Shown here piece by piece: positions 40,981-51,007 of a stretch of DNA of 64,000 nucleotides. Under the pieces are notes generated by a model. That model made no database searches, was not told where the DNA came from, and worked only from the letters and a program-made list of their open reading frames with translations. Source of the stretch: Anaerolineales bacterium (lineage in GTDB: Bacteria; Chloroflexota; Anaerolineae; Anaerolineales; Villigracilaceae); NCBI GenBank assembly GCA_020634895.1, contig JACKAV010000001.1, positions 372,001-436,000 on the forward strand. Direction: 5' to 3'. Position 1 is the stretch's first letter. Each line of letters starts with the position of its first letter. Made by a program: the position numbers and the translations under genes.

Positions 40981-43900
40981 ATGTTTTCCAGCATAAAACG
41001 TTTCTTTTTCTCCATATTTAAATTTCGAATGGAAGAGACCATTCCGTCCCTGCGTGAATGGCGTTCTCGTTTGTTGGATGGCGTTCTTAGCGTTATTTTC
41101 GTCCTCTGGATGATCGCGCTTGTAAGCGGGCTCAACAATGTTTTTACCGACTACAAACTCCATAAAGAAATTTTTGATAATCCATTTTTCATTGCCGTCA
41201 TTACCGCGTCCTTCTATCTGGTGACAACAGTTCTATTGATTTTGATCACCTTCAATCGGCGGGTGAGATACGGGCTGCGGGCAGCGATCCTGCTTTTTAT
41301 TCTTTATATCCTTGGCATGGTGGGGATGCTGCTCACTTCCTTCAGCGGCGACGGCAGAATCTTTTTCTTTGCTTTCATTATTCTTTCAGTCGTATTCTTT
41401 GAACTTCGCGCGAGTCTCGCTGCCTTTTTTATAACTTTCCTCACCTTCATTGCTATTGGCTATTTGCAGGTCTCAGGGATTATGACCGTCCCACCGGAGT
41501 TGCAGGTCAATGCAAGCCGTTCCGGCGCATGGTTCAGCGGCGGGATGGTATTTCTTATCCTAAGCATTGCCGCAGCGACCTCAATCTCTTTTTTGCTGCA
41601 GGCTTTTGAAAGAAGTTTGATCAAGACCCAGGAGGCACTTGCGCGTGAGAAGCGTTTGGGGGAGATCCTCCGCACGATCAGCGATATCAACCAATTGATC
41701 GTTCGCATCCAGGATCCCGAAAGACTCCTGAAAGCTGTTTGCGAACAATTGGTTTGGCGGTACGGTCTATCCTTTGCGTGGGTGGGATTGTTGGAGAGGA
41801 ATGACGCCAGACTGAAGCTCGCCGCAAGCGCAGGCGAAAGAGAGGACTTGGAGGATTTTAACAACCGCTTCAATACAGAAGGGGAGCCTGTGTGCGCGCT
41901 TCAGGCAATTCACGACCGTTCAGCTTTTTTTATTAACTTTGCCACCGGCGAGGACCCATGTGCTTCTTGTCCGCGCAGGTCAAAATACCCTGATCGCTCT
42001 GCTATGGCTCTGCCGCTTTTACGCGGAAAGCGTACCTTTGGCGTTTTGGTCGTGGATCGTGACAAGGAGTTTGCTTCTTTTACTGTTGAAGAGATTAATC
42101 TTCTTCGTGAACTGGCGGATAATCTTGCCTACGCTCTTGAACATATTGAGGCAGCAAAACAATTAAGTATTTATGCCGGGTACCAGACCCTCCTGAATGA
42201 GGTCACCCAAACCGCGCTTGAAGCTTTCGATCTCGATTCCCTGCTTCATGTTTTTATCGGAAAACTTGAAAGGACGTTGAACGCGGATATATATTATTTT
42301 GCGCTTTGGGATAACGAACGCCAAATGCCCGGAAAATTTGTCTTTTCTGAAAATCTTAGGGAAGTTTTTTCCGATTTAACCCATATCGACCCGGAAGATA
42401 ATATTTTCAGCCGCTCGATCCTGAATGAACGGCGTGTTCTGGCTATATCAGATGTGACAGACTCTCCCTTTATGGACCCGAAAATCGCAGGTCATTTTGG
42501 CGTCGCTTCCGCCATGGGGCTGCCCCTATTCACGGAAGACCAGCAATTGGGCGTATTGGTCCTTGGCTATAAAGAAAAACACGAGTTCACGTCTGAGGAA
42601 CTCCTATTGGGCGAGCAGGCTTCTCGTCAACTGGCGCTTGCCATTTTGAAGGTCAGGCTCGACGATGAAATGCGTCTTAAGGCGATAGAACTCGAACAGT
42701 TATTCTCCGCCGCGCGGGACATGGCGTCCAATCTTTTTAATCCCCCCGCCTTGTTGGCAAAACTTGCCCAACATATGGCGGATGCATTAAACGTTACCAG
42801 TACGAACATTACATCCTTTAATTTGGCAACTAATAGCATGCAGGTTGTCGCCGAATATTGGAGCGAAGAAGCTGCGCCAGGGGAGGTGCAGTCTGATCTT
42901 GGAAAAGAATTTAGCAACAAGGATTATGCGACCATCATAAATTCCATGATGGATGGCAGGGTCAAGATCATGCACGCGGACGATCCGGAAATGACACAGC
43001 CGGAGCGTGCGCAGTTTACCGATTATCAAATAAAGACCATGATGTTCATTCCCATTCTTTCGCATGGAAGGTTGTTGGGTACCATCGAACTCTGGGAAAG
43101 CCGCAGGCGCAGGGAATATTCACAGTCTGAGATCCAACTTGCGCAGGCAATGACGAGTTATGCCGCGAACGTCATCGAGAATTCCACCCTGTTTGCTGAA
43201 ACTCGTCAACGTGAAAGCGAGATGGAAACGATGTTGATGGTGGCGCAGACGGTCTCCTCCAGTTTGGAACTCGATGACGTCATCCAGCAGGCTGCCGTTT
43301 CCCTGTCCAACACGCTCGAAGTGGACGATTGCTACCTCTCGGAATATCAACCCGATTCTCGCACAATTACAACTGTAGCCCGTTATGTAAGGGGTGGAAT
43401 GAAGGAATCGCCGGATGATAAAGGGTTTATTTATCAATTGGATGACTACCCGATTTCTGAACAGGTGATGTTGAGCGGGAAACCGATAATCATTCATGTT
43501 AGCGATGAAAATGCAGATCGCGCTGAAGTTGCCTATTTGAAGAAATACGGCTATGCCGTCTCGCTCATCCTTCCGCTGCGTGTGCATAATGTTCCGCTGG
43601 GGATGGTCGAGTTGAGTTCGTACGATCCAGGCAGGAATTTCACGAAGGCTGAGATCAATCTGGCACATGCAATTGCCGACCAGGTCGCTGTGGCGATCGA
43701 AAATGCACGTCTATATAACCAGTTGGAACAACGTGAAGCCCATTATCGCGCGTTGATCGATAATTCAGCCGAGGGAGTGGCGATCCTGAATACTGAGGGG
43801 ATGATCCAATTTATGGCTCCATCTGAGGAGCAGTTGACCGGGTATCGAGTGGACGAATTAATGGGTCAGAGCGCTTTTCAGTACGTTCATGAGGAGGATC

Positions 43901-46077
43901 TGCCTCAGTTGTTGGCTGTCTTCCATGAGGGAGCGGCAACTCCGGGCGCGATCCGAACCGCGCAATATCGTCTTCAAAGAAAAGACGGTGAATGGCGTTA
44001 TTTCGAAGTGACGGGTCAAAATATGCTGGATGATCCGCATATCGGCGGCATTGTGGTCAATTACAGGGATGTCACGGAGAGAAAGCTGGCGGAACAGGCG
44101 ATTCGGGAGTCGGAGGAACGGTATCGTACGATCTTCCAATCTGCAGGGATTCCCATTTGGGAGGATGATTATTCCGAGTTGATGGACGTTATTGATGAAA
44201 TAAAGCAACAGGGCGTGACTGACTTCAAGAGGTACCTGGAGGAGCATCCCGAGTTTATCAGGAGCGCGGCGCAGATGATCAAGGTCATCGATGCCAATGA
44301 CGCCGTGTTTGAGATGATGGGGGCAGCAAATAAGGAGGAGTTGCTGGGTTCCCTTAACGATGTGGTGGGGGAGAGCCCTGTTGAAAGTTTTTCACAGGAT
44401 CTTATTGCCCTTGCAGAAGGCAAAAGGCACCTTGAACACGAATCTTATCTGTATACCTTGAATGGGGAACGTCGAGATGTTTGGATCTCAGTTTCCTTTC
44501 CGGATTGGTCGGAGGGAAACTCAAGGGTGTTGGTCACTACATTGGATATCACCTCAAGGAAACAGGTCGAGCGTGAGTTTCGCGATAATAAATTGCGCCT
44601 GGAAGCCATCATCGATACCGCGCTTAATGCGATCATCACGATCGACGAGGAACAGCGGGTTGTTCTCTTCAATCCATTTGCCGAGAAAATCTTCGGCTGC
44701 ACGGCTGAATTTGCCATGGGGAAATCGCTTGAGATTTTCCTTCCCCAACGCTTTCGAGGGAATCACCATAAAAACGTGGAGACCTTTGGCGCGACCAACA
44801 CCACGAACCGTGTGCATGGTCGGATGAATAGCCTCTACGGTTTGCGGGCAAACGGCGAGGAATTCCCGATGGAAGCGTATGTGTCCCAGCAAAAGATCGG
44901 CGACCAGAAATTTTATACTGTGATCCTGCGTGATATTACAGATCGCATACGCGCGGAGGAAGATCAGCGCCGCCGTTCCGAGGAACTCCAGACCCTGGCG
45001 TTCGTTTCTTCCGCGCTTCGTACGGCTTTGAGCGTCAGTGAGATCATTCCGCTGGCGGTTCGTTATGCGGTCGAGATCGTAGCGGGGGATTATGGAACGA
45101 TCTACATGCTCGAAGAACCAACGGGGAATCTGGTCTCTCCCGGCTGGTACTCGGTTAAAGAAGGCAAGGATATAAAAGTAGCTGGCGTGCCCCTGCTGCG
45201 TCATACCTTTGGCGTGGGAATCACAGGGCACGTGGCAAAAACCGGTGAGTTGTATATTACCGAAGACCTTCAAAAAGACCCTCTTGCCGCCATCCTGCCT
45301 GACGAAAAGGAAACGCTAAGTAAGGCGCACAGCGGTATTTCACTTCCGCTGCTTTCCAGGGAAATGGTGGTCGGGGTGCTTCATATTCGTCTGACGAAAG
45401 AACATTTTTTCACTGAAACGGAAATCCGCTTGTTGACCGCCATCGCAGAAATGGCGGGAAGTGCCCTGCACCGAGCCAATCTCTACGAGCAGACCCTGCA
45501 ACAAGCCGACGAACTGACCCGCGCCTACGACAGCACTTTGTCCGGCTGGGCACGCGCCCTTGAAATGCGCGACGAGCTGACTGAAGGTCACACCCGCCGC
45601 GTAACCGAACTGACTCTGCAACTGGCACGTGTCATGCACATTCCTGAAAGTGAGATCGTTCAAATTCGGCGCGGCGCCACTCTGCATGACATTGGAAAAA
45701 TGGGCATTCCAGATTCCATCTTGAATAAGCCCGGTCCATTATCGGCACATGAACAGCGCATTATGAGAATGCACCCCCAGTACGCTTTTGAAATGCTGTC
45801 TTTCATCCCGTTTCTTCAGCCCGCTCTTGAGATTCCCTATTGTCATCATGAATGGTGGGATGGCAATGGGTATCCGCGCGGATTGAAAGGCGAGGAGATT
45901 CCCCTCTCTGCCCGAATCTTTTCTGTTGTGGATGTTTGGGATGCACTCACATCCGACCGCCCCTATCGCGCCGCCTGGACCAAAGAAAGAACATTGAACT
46001 ATATTCAGGACGGCACCGGCAAACAGTTCGACCCGCGGGTAGTCAAAGCCTTCCTAATGCTGATCGCAAAGCAATAA
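40981..46077 (+). CDS. giant membrane GAF/PAS sensor with HD-GYP phosphodiesterase domain
   Basis: About 1698 residues from ATG 40981; earlier in-frame starts at 40927 (GTG) and 40942 (ATG) are possible, but a TATAAT box lies between them and 40981. Five to six membrane segments (about 34-210), then four GAF-type domains (about 236-911), three PAS domains (about 920-1326), a fifth GAF (about 1336-1500) and a C-terminal HD-GYP domain (about 1506-1693). The HD motif LHDIGKMGIP and the GYP motif HHEWWDGNGYPRGLKGEEIP are complete, so c-di-GMP hydrolysis is expected. The first GAF has a Cys cluster (CASC) that could bind a metal. It converges on lysA, overlapping its 3' end by 24 bases. Confidence 0.9.
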   Translation: MFSSIKRFFFSIFKFRMEETIPSLREWRSRLLDGVLSVIFVLWMIALVSGLNNVFTDYKLHKEIFDNPFFIAVITASFYLVTTVLLILITFNRRVRYGLRAAILLFILYILGMVGMLLTSFSGDGRIFFFAFIILSVVFFELRASLAAFFITFLTFIAIGYLQVSGIMTVPPELQVNASRSGAWFSGGMVFLILSIAAATSISFLLQAFERSLIKTQEALAREKRLGEILRTISDINQLIVRIQDPERLLKAVCEQLVWRYGLSFAWVGLLERNDARLKLAASAGEREDLEDFNNRFNTEGEPVCALQAIHDRSAFFINFATGEDPCASCPRRSKYPDRSAMALPLLRGKRTFGVLVVDRDKEFASFTVEEINLLRELADNLAYALEHIEAAKQLSIYAGYQTLLNEVTQTALEAFDLDSLLHVFIGKLERTLNADIYYFALWDNERQMPGKFVFSENLREVFSDLTHIDPEDNIFSRSILNERRVLAISDVTDSPFMDPKIAGHFGVASAMGLPLFTEDQQLGVLVLGYKEKHEFTSEELLLGEQASRQLALAILKVRLDDEMRLKAIELEQLFSAARDMASNLFNPPALLAKLAQHMADALNVTSTNITSFNLATNSMQVVAEYWSEEAAPGEVQSDLGKEFSNKDYATIINSMMDGRVKIMHADDPEMTQPERAQFTDYQIKTMMFIPILSHGRLLGTIELWESRRRREYSQSEIQLAQAMTSYAANVIENSTLFAETRQRESEMETMLMVAQTVSSSLELDDVIQQAAVSLSNTLEVDDCYLSEYQPDSRTITTVARYVRGGMKESPDDKGFIYQLDDYPISEQVMLSGKPIIIHVSDENADRAEVAYLKKYGYAVSLILPLRVHNVPLGMVELSSYDPGRNFTKAEINLAHAIADQVAVAIENARLYNQLEQREAHYRALIDNSAEGVAILNTEGMIQFMAPSEEQLTGYRVDELMGQSAFQYVHEEDLPQLLAVFHEGAATPGAIRTAQYRLQRKDGEWRYFEVTGQNMLDDPHIGGIVVNYRDVTERKLAEQAIRESEERYRTIFQSAGIPIWEDDYSELMDVIDEIKQQGVTDFKRYLEEHPEFIRSAAQMIKVIDANDAVFEMMGAANKEELLGSLNDVVGESPVESFSQDLIALAEGKRHLEHESYLYTLNGERRDVWISVSFPDWSEGNSRVLVTTLDITSRKQVEREFRDNKLRLEAIIDTALNAIITIDEEQRVVLFNPFAEKIFGCTAEFAMGKSLEIFLPQRFRGNHHKNVETFGATNTTNRVHGRMNSLYGLRANGEEFPMEAYVSQQKIGDQKFYTVILRDITDRIRAEEDQRRRSEELQTLAFVSSALRTALSVSEIIPLAVRYAVEIVAGDYGTIYMLEEPTGNLVSPGWYSVKEGKDIKVAGVPLLRHTFGVGITGHVAKTGELYITEDLQKDPLAAILPDEKETLSKAHSGISLPLLSREMVVGVLHIRLTKEHFFTETEIRLLTAIAEMAGSALHRANLYEQTLQQADELTRAYDSTLSGWARALEMRDELTEGHTRRVTELTLQLARVMHIPESEIVQIRRGATLHDIGKMGIPDSILNKPGPLSAHEQRIMRMHPQYAFEMLSFIPFLQPALEIPYCHHEWWDGNGYPRGLKGEEIPLSARIFSVVDVWDALTSDRPYRAAWTKERTLNYIQDGTGKQFDPRVVKAFLMLIAKQ

Positions 46078-47358
46078 CCTTTCATCTCGATCAAGCAGGT
46101 CACGCGTTGTCTCACGCCTCTGAATGACTTGCGCCTTTCCCTCTTCCAGCCACAATACTATAGGCTTCCTCGCTCCGTTGTAATTGGATGCCATGCTCAG
46201 ATGATACGCCCCCGCTACCGGGATCGCGATCAGGTCGCCCGCTTCGACTTTGGGCATGGGCAGGTCTTCAATAAGGATATCGCCTGATTCACAAAACGGA
46301 CCCGCGATGGAAACCCGCTCGCTTCTTTCCAAGCCGACGCCTGATACCGGCAAACAGGAATATCTCGCCCCGTAGAGCGCGAACCGCGGATTATCCGCCA
46401 TGCCGCCGTCGGTGAGCAGCCACGTCTTGTTGACACGCTTCTTTACCGCACCCACACGGTATACGGCGACCCCGGCACGCGCCACCAAACTCCGCCCCGG
46501 CTCCAGATGCAGATGTGGGAGTTCCAATCCGCGTGCCTGACAGCCTTCCACAACGGATTCTGCAATTCCGCGCACATAGCTCTCAATGGATGGATGCGGC
46601 AATTCATCTTCATGGTATGCCACGCCCCAGCCTCCGCCGGGACAGAAATGCCATTCACTTTGGAAACCGATTTCCTTTGAGAGATCCAATGCGATCTCGA
46701 TGGCTGGGAGCAAAGGCTCCGGGTCGCGGAAGTTGGAACCCTGATGAAAATGAATCCCTTTCAATGGAAGCCCATGCTGCTTGCAAAAATTCGCTGCTTC
46801 CATGATCTCTTCCCGTGTCATCCCGAATTTGCTGTCATGCTGACCTGTCTGCGTGTGGGCGTGGTGGGTAGATACAGCCATCCCTGGCAGTAAACGCAGC
46901 CAGAGTTCGGTGTTTTTTAATTCGTATTGGCTAAGCTGGGACAATTCTTGCAGGTTGTCGACGACGATTGTCCCCGCGTGTTGAGCCGCGGACCTCAAAT
47001 CTGCTTCGGATTTATTCACTCCATGAACCAGTATGTTTTCCCGCGGCATACCCGCCGCAACTGTAATTGCGATCTCGCCTTCGCCGGTACAGTCGACGGT
47101 TAGGTTTTGCGAACGAGTCCATTGCGCGAGGGCAAGGCACAGGAATGCCTTCCCGGCATAGGTAATGGAACCAGCTCCGGGGTAGGATGAGGCGAGCGCT
47201 GTCTTATATTCAGTGACCGCTGCGTCGAGCGTGGCACGGTCATATATATAGAGCGGTGTCTGATTTTCTTCCGCTAGAAGTTTCAGGTCATGACCGGCAA
47301 TGGTCAAACGGTCGTTTTCGATTTTGGTTGTAATGGGGAAAAGGTCGAGTCGCTTCAT
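46054..47358 (-). CDS. lysA: diaminopimelate decarboxylase
   Basis: A 434-residue PLP enzyme of fold type III that makes lysine from meso-diaminopimelate. Seen are the PLP Lys in SITYAGKAFLCLALAQ (about residue 70), the phosphate-binding GGGWGVAYH, the HFHQGSNFRDP loop, and the C-terminal FCESGDIL signature with the partner-subunit Cys. The N-terminus (TPLYIYDRATLDAAV) is typical. It overlaps the upstream GGDEF gene by 4 bases (ATGA), so it is translated as the last gene of that operon, and its 3' end overlaps the HD-GYP gene tail to tail by 24 bases. Confidence 0.93.
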   Translation of the reverse strand: MKRLDLFPITTKIENDRLTIAGHDLKLLAEENQTPLYIYDRATLDAAVTEYKTALASSYPGAGSITYAGKAFLCLALAQWTRSQNLTVDCTGEGEIAITVAAGMPRENILVHGVNKSEADLRSAAQHAGTIVVDNLQELSQLSQYELKNTELWLRLLPGMAVSTHHAHTQTGQHDSKFGMTREEIMEAANFCKQHGLPLKGIHFHQGSNFRDPEPLLPAIEIALDLSKEIGFQSEWHFCPGGGWGVAYHEDELPHPSIESYVRGIAESVVEGCQARGLELPHLHLEPGRSLVARAGVAVYRVGAVKKRVNKTWLLTDGGMADNPRFALYGARYSCLPVSGVGLERSERVSIAGPFCESGDILIEDLPMPKVEAGDLIAIPVAGAYHLSMASNYNGARKPIVLWLEEGKAQVIQRRETTRDLLDRDERLLLCDQH

Positions 47359-49886
47359 GATCTTTCGGCAAATTTTATGCGGTTCCTGCCTTGTTGTTTG
47401 GCGCGTAAGGCGGCGTTGTCTGCGGCAATTAAAAGCTCGGAGGGAAAAGCAGCGTCCTGCGGATAGGTGGCGATCCCAATGCTGAGTGTATACCCGGAAA
47501 TGCCGACGCCATCCAATGGGACTTGCGGTGCGCCGGTCTGTGCGTTTTGCCGCAGACGTTCCGCGAATTGCAAGGCGTTTTGCTGCGTGCAGTCGGTGAG
47601 GATGATGGCGAATTCATCGCCGCCATAACGCGCGGCAATATCGTATTTGCGCAGGTTATGTTTAATAATATCCGCGATGGCTTTAAGACGAAGGTCACCG
47701 GCGGGATGCCCCCATTGATCGTTGAATTGTTTGAAGTAATCAAGGTCGAAAATGATCAGCGATAGAGGTGAATTATGCCTTTCAGAACGTTCGATCTCGG
47801 CATTTAACGCCTGCTCGAACACATGCCGGTTGGCGAGACCTGTCACCGCATCGGTGGTTGCCATTCTCAATATCTTGGTGTGGAGCCAGCCGTTATCGAC
47901 GGAAACTGCGATCGGACCGGCAATGGTGGTTAATAGATCGACATCTTTCTGTGTCAATCGGTTATGTTGGTTTGACTCAACATTCAGAATCCCCAACACT
48001 TTATCCTCTTTGAGAAGCGGGACGCAGATCTCGCTGGTGATGTCGTGGTCTGCGCTGAGGAAGATGGCTTCCTCGGTTATGTCCTCTATGAATTGCACTG
48101 CACGGGTGCGGTAGGTTTTGCCTATCACTCCCTGACTGATGTGTATCTTTTGTATGATCAATTCTTCAGGGTAGCCCAACTGCGCGGCGAGATGCAGGTA
48201 GTCATCCCTCAAAAAGTAGATGCTGACGTGGGTGTACCCGAAGGCGTCTTTGAGGCTTTTGACCACGGTCTGACTGATGTAATCCAGGTCGAGGGAACTG
48301 GTGACAAGCTTGGAAATATTTTGGATGATCGCAAGGGTGCGCAGGTCGTTCTGTGTTTGGGTGTGCAGGTCTGCGCGGTGGAGCGATCCTGAGATCTGGC
48401 TTGCCAGGGTTTCCATCGTGATCACATCCAGTTCATCGAAGGCGTTGAGTTCAAAGCTCTCGACGTACAGGACACCGAACAATTTGCCCAGCTTGAGAAT
48501 GGGGGTGCAGATGACGGAACCGGATTTGGTGCTGGTGGAATAGTAGTGCGGGTCTTCGGAGACGTTGTTCGAAACGTAGGTCTCTTTCAGATCGGCGGTA
48601 TAACCGATGATGCCCGTTCCAATCTTTTGCTGATAACCGGTTTTGTACCTGAAATCGTCGGTGCCTGAAATCACCGCGATTTCCATCATATTGTCCCTCA
48701 ATACGGAGATCGCCGTTTCAGCATATCCGAGTTTTTGCGTGATTACGTCCACCGCGCGTTCGAGAATTTCCGTTTCTTCTAGGCTGTCAGCGATACGCCT
48801 GCCAGCCTCTTCCAGCAGGGATAGATGCTGGGAGCGGCGCTTCTCTGCTTTGAGAAGATTCTGTTCCATGGTGATATCGTGAAAGTCGATGACCCGCCCA
48901 ATGATATTGGGATTGTCATCCGCGTATATGGGTTTGACGCGTACTTCAAAATTGCGCGGTTTCGCCTCTTTCCTGACCTCCAATTGGATGCTTCTTTCAG
49001 GAGAATTCCAAATTTCCCTGATTGCATTTGCCTGCGGCAGGATCGAGAAAACAAAGGTATCTTTTCCAATATTGGGCAGCTCGAATAGTTCCATGGCGGC
49101 GCGGTTGATATTCGTTATTCTGTTTTCCGTATTGACAACGATAACTGCATCCTGCAGATTTTCCACAACCAAAGATGCCGCCAGGGGGAAAAGCTCCAAT
49201 ACCCCGAATCGGAAATATCCGAATGCCAGCAGCGGAGCGGAAATGGCGAACGACAGCGGGGTTGGGTCTATGTTCAGGTCATTCTTCATGAAAAGAAAAC
49301 CGATATTCACAGCAAGTGTCAGCAGCGAGCCAGCCAGCATCACACCAGTCTTGATGCGGCGAGCCTTGTCGCTTTCCAGATAGGCGGCAATGTATACAAC
49401 GAAACCGGCGAAGATCAATCCATAGGCGATGGCGGTGGCGACCCAGAAGCCCGGTCCATAATTAATGACAAGCGGCGCGGGTTGTTTATCCGCGAGGGAG
49501 AGAGACGTCCATATAAGATGGTGTGATTCGTTCGTGACCCCTAACAGAAATGCGATTCCCCCGGGTATCGCCAGTAGAAATTGACGCCCATGTTTTATGA
49601 TATCTGAACCCAGTCCAGTGTATCGAAGCGCAAAACCAAGCCAGAGCGGAGGGGAGAGCGTCATGCCAAGGTAGAGCATTTTTCGTGCGAATATTTTTAC
49701 TTGTAAGTCTGGATTTAATATCTCAAGGATATAAAACCCCGCCCACACTGCCATAACGATCATTAAGAAACCGAGTGTTCGTGCCCCCGAAGTCCGCCAA
49801 TTAAGAAAAGTTCGAAGGGCTATCCCCGTTATGATGATTACCAGAAAGGCGAGAAAGAACAAATAATTTGATAAATAGGTTTCCAT
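47355..49886 (-). CDS. membrane PAS-GAF-GAF diguanylate cyclase
   Basis: An 843-residue protein. The N-terminal part (about 1-215) has seven membrane segments of the histidine-kinase-N/7TM sensor type. A PAS domain (about 225-340), two GAF domains (about 365-510 and 530-675) and a GGDEF domain (about 680-840) follow. The active site RYGGDEF is intact and the inhibitory I-site RKYD lies the standard five residues before it, so this should make c-di-GMP and be product-inhibited. It starts 9 bases after the FtsB-like gene and ends by overlapping lysA, which forms a three-gene operon. Confidence 0.93.
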   Translation of the reverse strand: METYLSNYLFFLAFLVIIITGIALRTFLNWRTSGARTLGFLMIVMAVWAGFYILEILNPDLQVKIFARKMLYLGMTLSPPLWLGFALRYTGLGSDIIKHGRQFLLAIPGGIAFLLGVTNESHHLIWTSLSLADKQPAPLVINYGPGFWVATAIAYGLIFAGFVVYIAAYLESDKARRIKTGVMLAGSLLTLAVNIGFLFMKNDLNIDPTPLSFAISAPLLAFGYFRFGVLELFPLAASLVVENLQDAVIVVNTENRITNINRAAMELFELPNIGKDTFVFSILPQANAIREIWNSPERSIQLEVRKEAKPRNFEVRVKPIYADDNPNIIGRVIDFHDITMEQNLLKAEKRRSQHLSLLEEAGRRIADSLEETEILERAVDVITQKLGYAETAISVLRDNMMEIAVISGTDDFRYKTGYQQKIGTGIIGYTADLKETYVSNNVSEDPHYYSTSTKSGSVICTPILKLGKLFGVLYVESFELNAFDELDVITMETLASQISGSLHRADLHTQTQNDLRTLAIIQNISKLVTSSLDLDYISQTVVKSLKDAFGYTHVSIYFLRDDYLHLAAQLGYPEELIIQKIHISQGVIGKTYRTRAVQFIEDITEEAIFLSADHDITSEICVPLLKEDKVLGILNVESNQHNRLTQKDVDLLTTIAGPIAVSVDNGWLHTKILRMATTDAVTGLANRHVFEQALNAEIERSERHNSPLSLIIFDLDYFKQFNDQWGHPAGDLRLKAIADIIKHNLRKYDIAARYGGDEFAIILTDCTQQNALQFAERLRQNAQTGAPQVPLDGVGISGYTLSIGIATYPQDAAFPSELLIAADNAALRAKQQGRNRIKFAERS

Positions 49887-49895
49887 TCAAGTGGT

Positions 49896-50273
49896 TTATC
49901 GTTCGAAGAACAATATCCACCAGATTTCCCAATTCTGCATTGGTGTTGGACCCGGTATCGGTGTGTTGATGATGACAGGCTCACTTCCGGGCTGTCCGAG
50001 CGGGATGACTGGATGGTCTCCTTCCTGTAAATAGTGACCGTCTGTGCGTGCCCACTCTTCCACCGCTTCGGTTGAGGCGGCATACGCCACCTGGGTTTGC
50101 AGGGCGATCTGGGTTTGAACGGACTGGGTGGCAAGCGTGCGCACCTCATTCCTTTGTTCGTTCAAACGATTGAGTTCCTCAAGGCGCGAATTGAATTCGA
50201 TGAAAAAAAGTACAAGAATAAAAATACCTGCAAATACCGCCACACGCCTGAACCTGATGGAAAACTGGGTCAT
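49896..50273 (-). CDS. FtsB/DivIC-like septum formation initiator protein
   Basis: A 125-residue bitopic protein: a short basic N-terminus, one membrane segment (about 12-27), a Leu-zipper coiled coil (about 28-62; RLEELNRLNEQRNEVRTLAT), and a closing domain with EEWARTDGHYLQEGDHPVIPL, the pattern seen in FtsB/DivIC after the coiled coil. These proteins link divisome parts FtsQ and FtsL. Its ATG follows a TTGCCA/TAAGAT promoter by 6 bases with no Shine-Dalgarno. It is first in an operon with the diguanylate cyclase and lysA. Confidence 0.82.
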   Translation of the reverse strand: MTQFSIRFRRVAVFAGIFILVLFFIEFNSRLEELNRLNEQRNEVRTLATQSVQTQIALQTQVAYAASTEAVEEWARTDGHYLQEGDHPVIPLGQPGSEPVIINTPIPGPTPMQNWEIWWILFFER

Positions 50274-50279
50274 GCCAAT

Positions 50280-50328
50280 ATCTTAACAGTATTCTCAGCC
50301 GTTGGCAAACCCTCATTTGTGGTAAAAT
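50280..50328. promoter_or_regulatory. divergent overlapping promoters for ftsB-like gene and rplI
   Basis: On the - strand, TTGCCA (50303-50308), a 17-base spacer and TAAGAT (50280-50285) drive the FtsB-like gene. On the + strand, TTGGCA (50302-50307), a 15-base spacer and TAAAAT (50323-50328) can drive rplI. The two -35 boxes occupy the same bases, so polymerase can serve only one direction at a time. Confidence 0.65.
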
Positions 50329-50337
50329 CCTGCGCCG

Positions 50338-50361
50338 CAGGTTGTTGTACCCTTCAACCTG
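50338..50361 (+). promoter_or_regulatory. hairpin in the rplI leader
   Basis: CAGGTTG (50338-50344) pairs with CAACCTG (50355-50361) in the 5' leader, 30 bases before the rplI ATG. It could be a translational control element for L9 or simply a leader structure; no known L9 leader motif is recognised. Confidence 0.35.
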
Positions 50362-50390
50362 ACATCCATTTTGCCGAAAGGGCTTAAATC

Positions 50391-50948
50391 ATGAAAGTAT
50401 TGCTAATTAAGGACGTATACAAACTTGGACGCGCCGGGGATATTAAGAAGGTAGCCGATGGCTACGGACGCAACTTCCTCCTCCCGCAGGGACTTGCCGT
50501 GCTCGCATCCGCCGGTGCTCTCAAACAGGTCGAGAAGATCAAATCGCAGGCTGAGATCCGCCGTAACGCGCAGAACAACGAACTCAAAGGCATTGCCGAC
50601 CAGATCAAGGAAGTCACCCTGATCTTCCCCGCCAAGGCAGGCGAAACCGGAAAGCTCTACGGCTCGATCACCACTGGTGACATCGCCGCCGCACTCACCG
50701 AAAAGATCCGCTTCGAGATCAAACGCCAGCAGGTCGATACCCAGCCGATCCGCGCACTTGGCGAATTCACCGCTCACGTCCGCCTGACGATGGACCTGGT
50801 TCCCGAACTAAAGATCATCGTTCACCGCGAAGGCGAAAGCCCTGAATCGATCACCGGACATCACGAAGAAGCCGAAGCGCACGAGGAGAAACCCGCACCG
50901 GCTCCCGAAACACCGGCAGAACCCGCCGCCGAAGAAAAAGCGGAATAA
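50391..50948 (+). CDS. rplI: 50S ribosomal protein L9 (bL9)
   Basis: A 185-residue protein. The N-terminal domain shows the full signature MKVLLIKDVYKLGRAGDIKK and VADGYGRNFLLPQGLAVLAS, followed by the long helix and the C-terminal domain (to about 148). The last 37 residues are an Ala/Glu/Pro-rich acidic tail that standard L9 (about 150 residues) lacks. No rpsF, ssb or rpsR gene stands beside it, unlike the usual arrangement. Confidence 0.96.
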   Translation: MKVLLIKDVYKLGRAGDIKKVADGYGRNFLLPQGLAVLASAGALKQVEKIKSQAEIRRNAQNNELKGIADQIKEVTLIFPAKAGETGKLYGSITTGDIAAALTEKIRFEIKRQQVDTQPIRALGEFTAHVRLTMDLVPELKIIVHREGESPESITGHHEEAEAHEEKPAPAPETPAEPAAEEKAE

Positions 50949-51007
50949 CAAAGAATACTGATGACATCACCGGCGCGAGTCGGTGATGTTTGTAATACAA
51001 TACCCCC

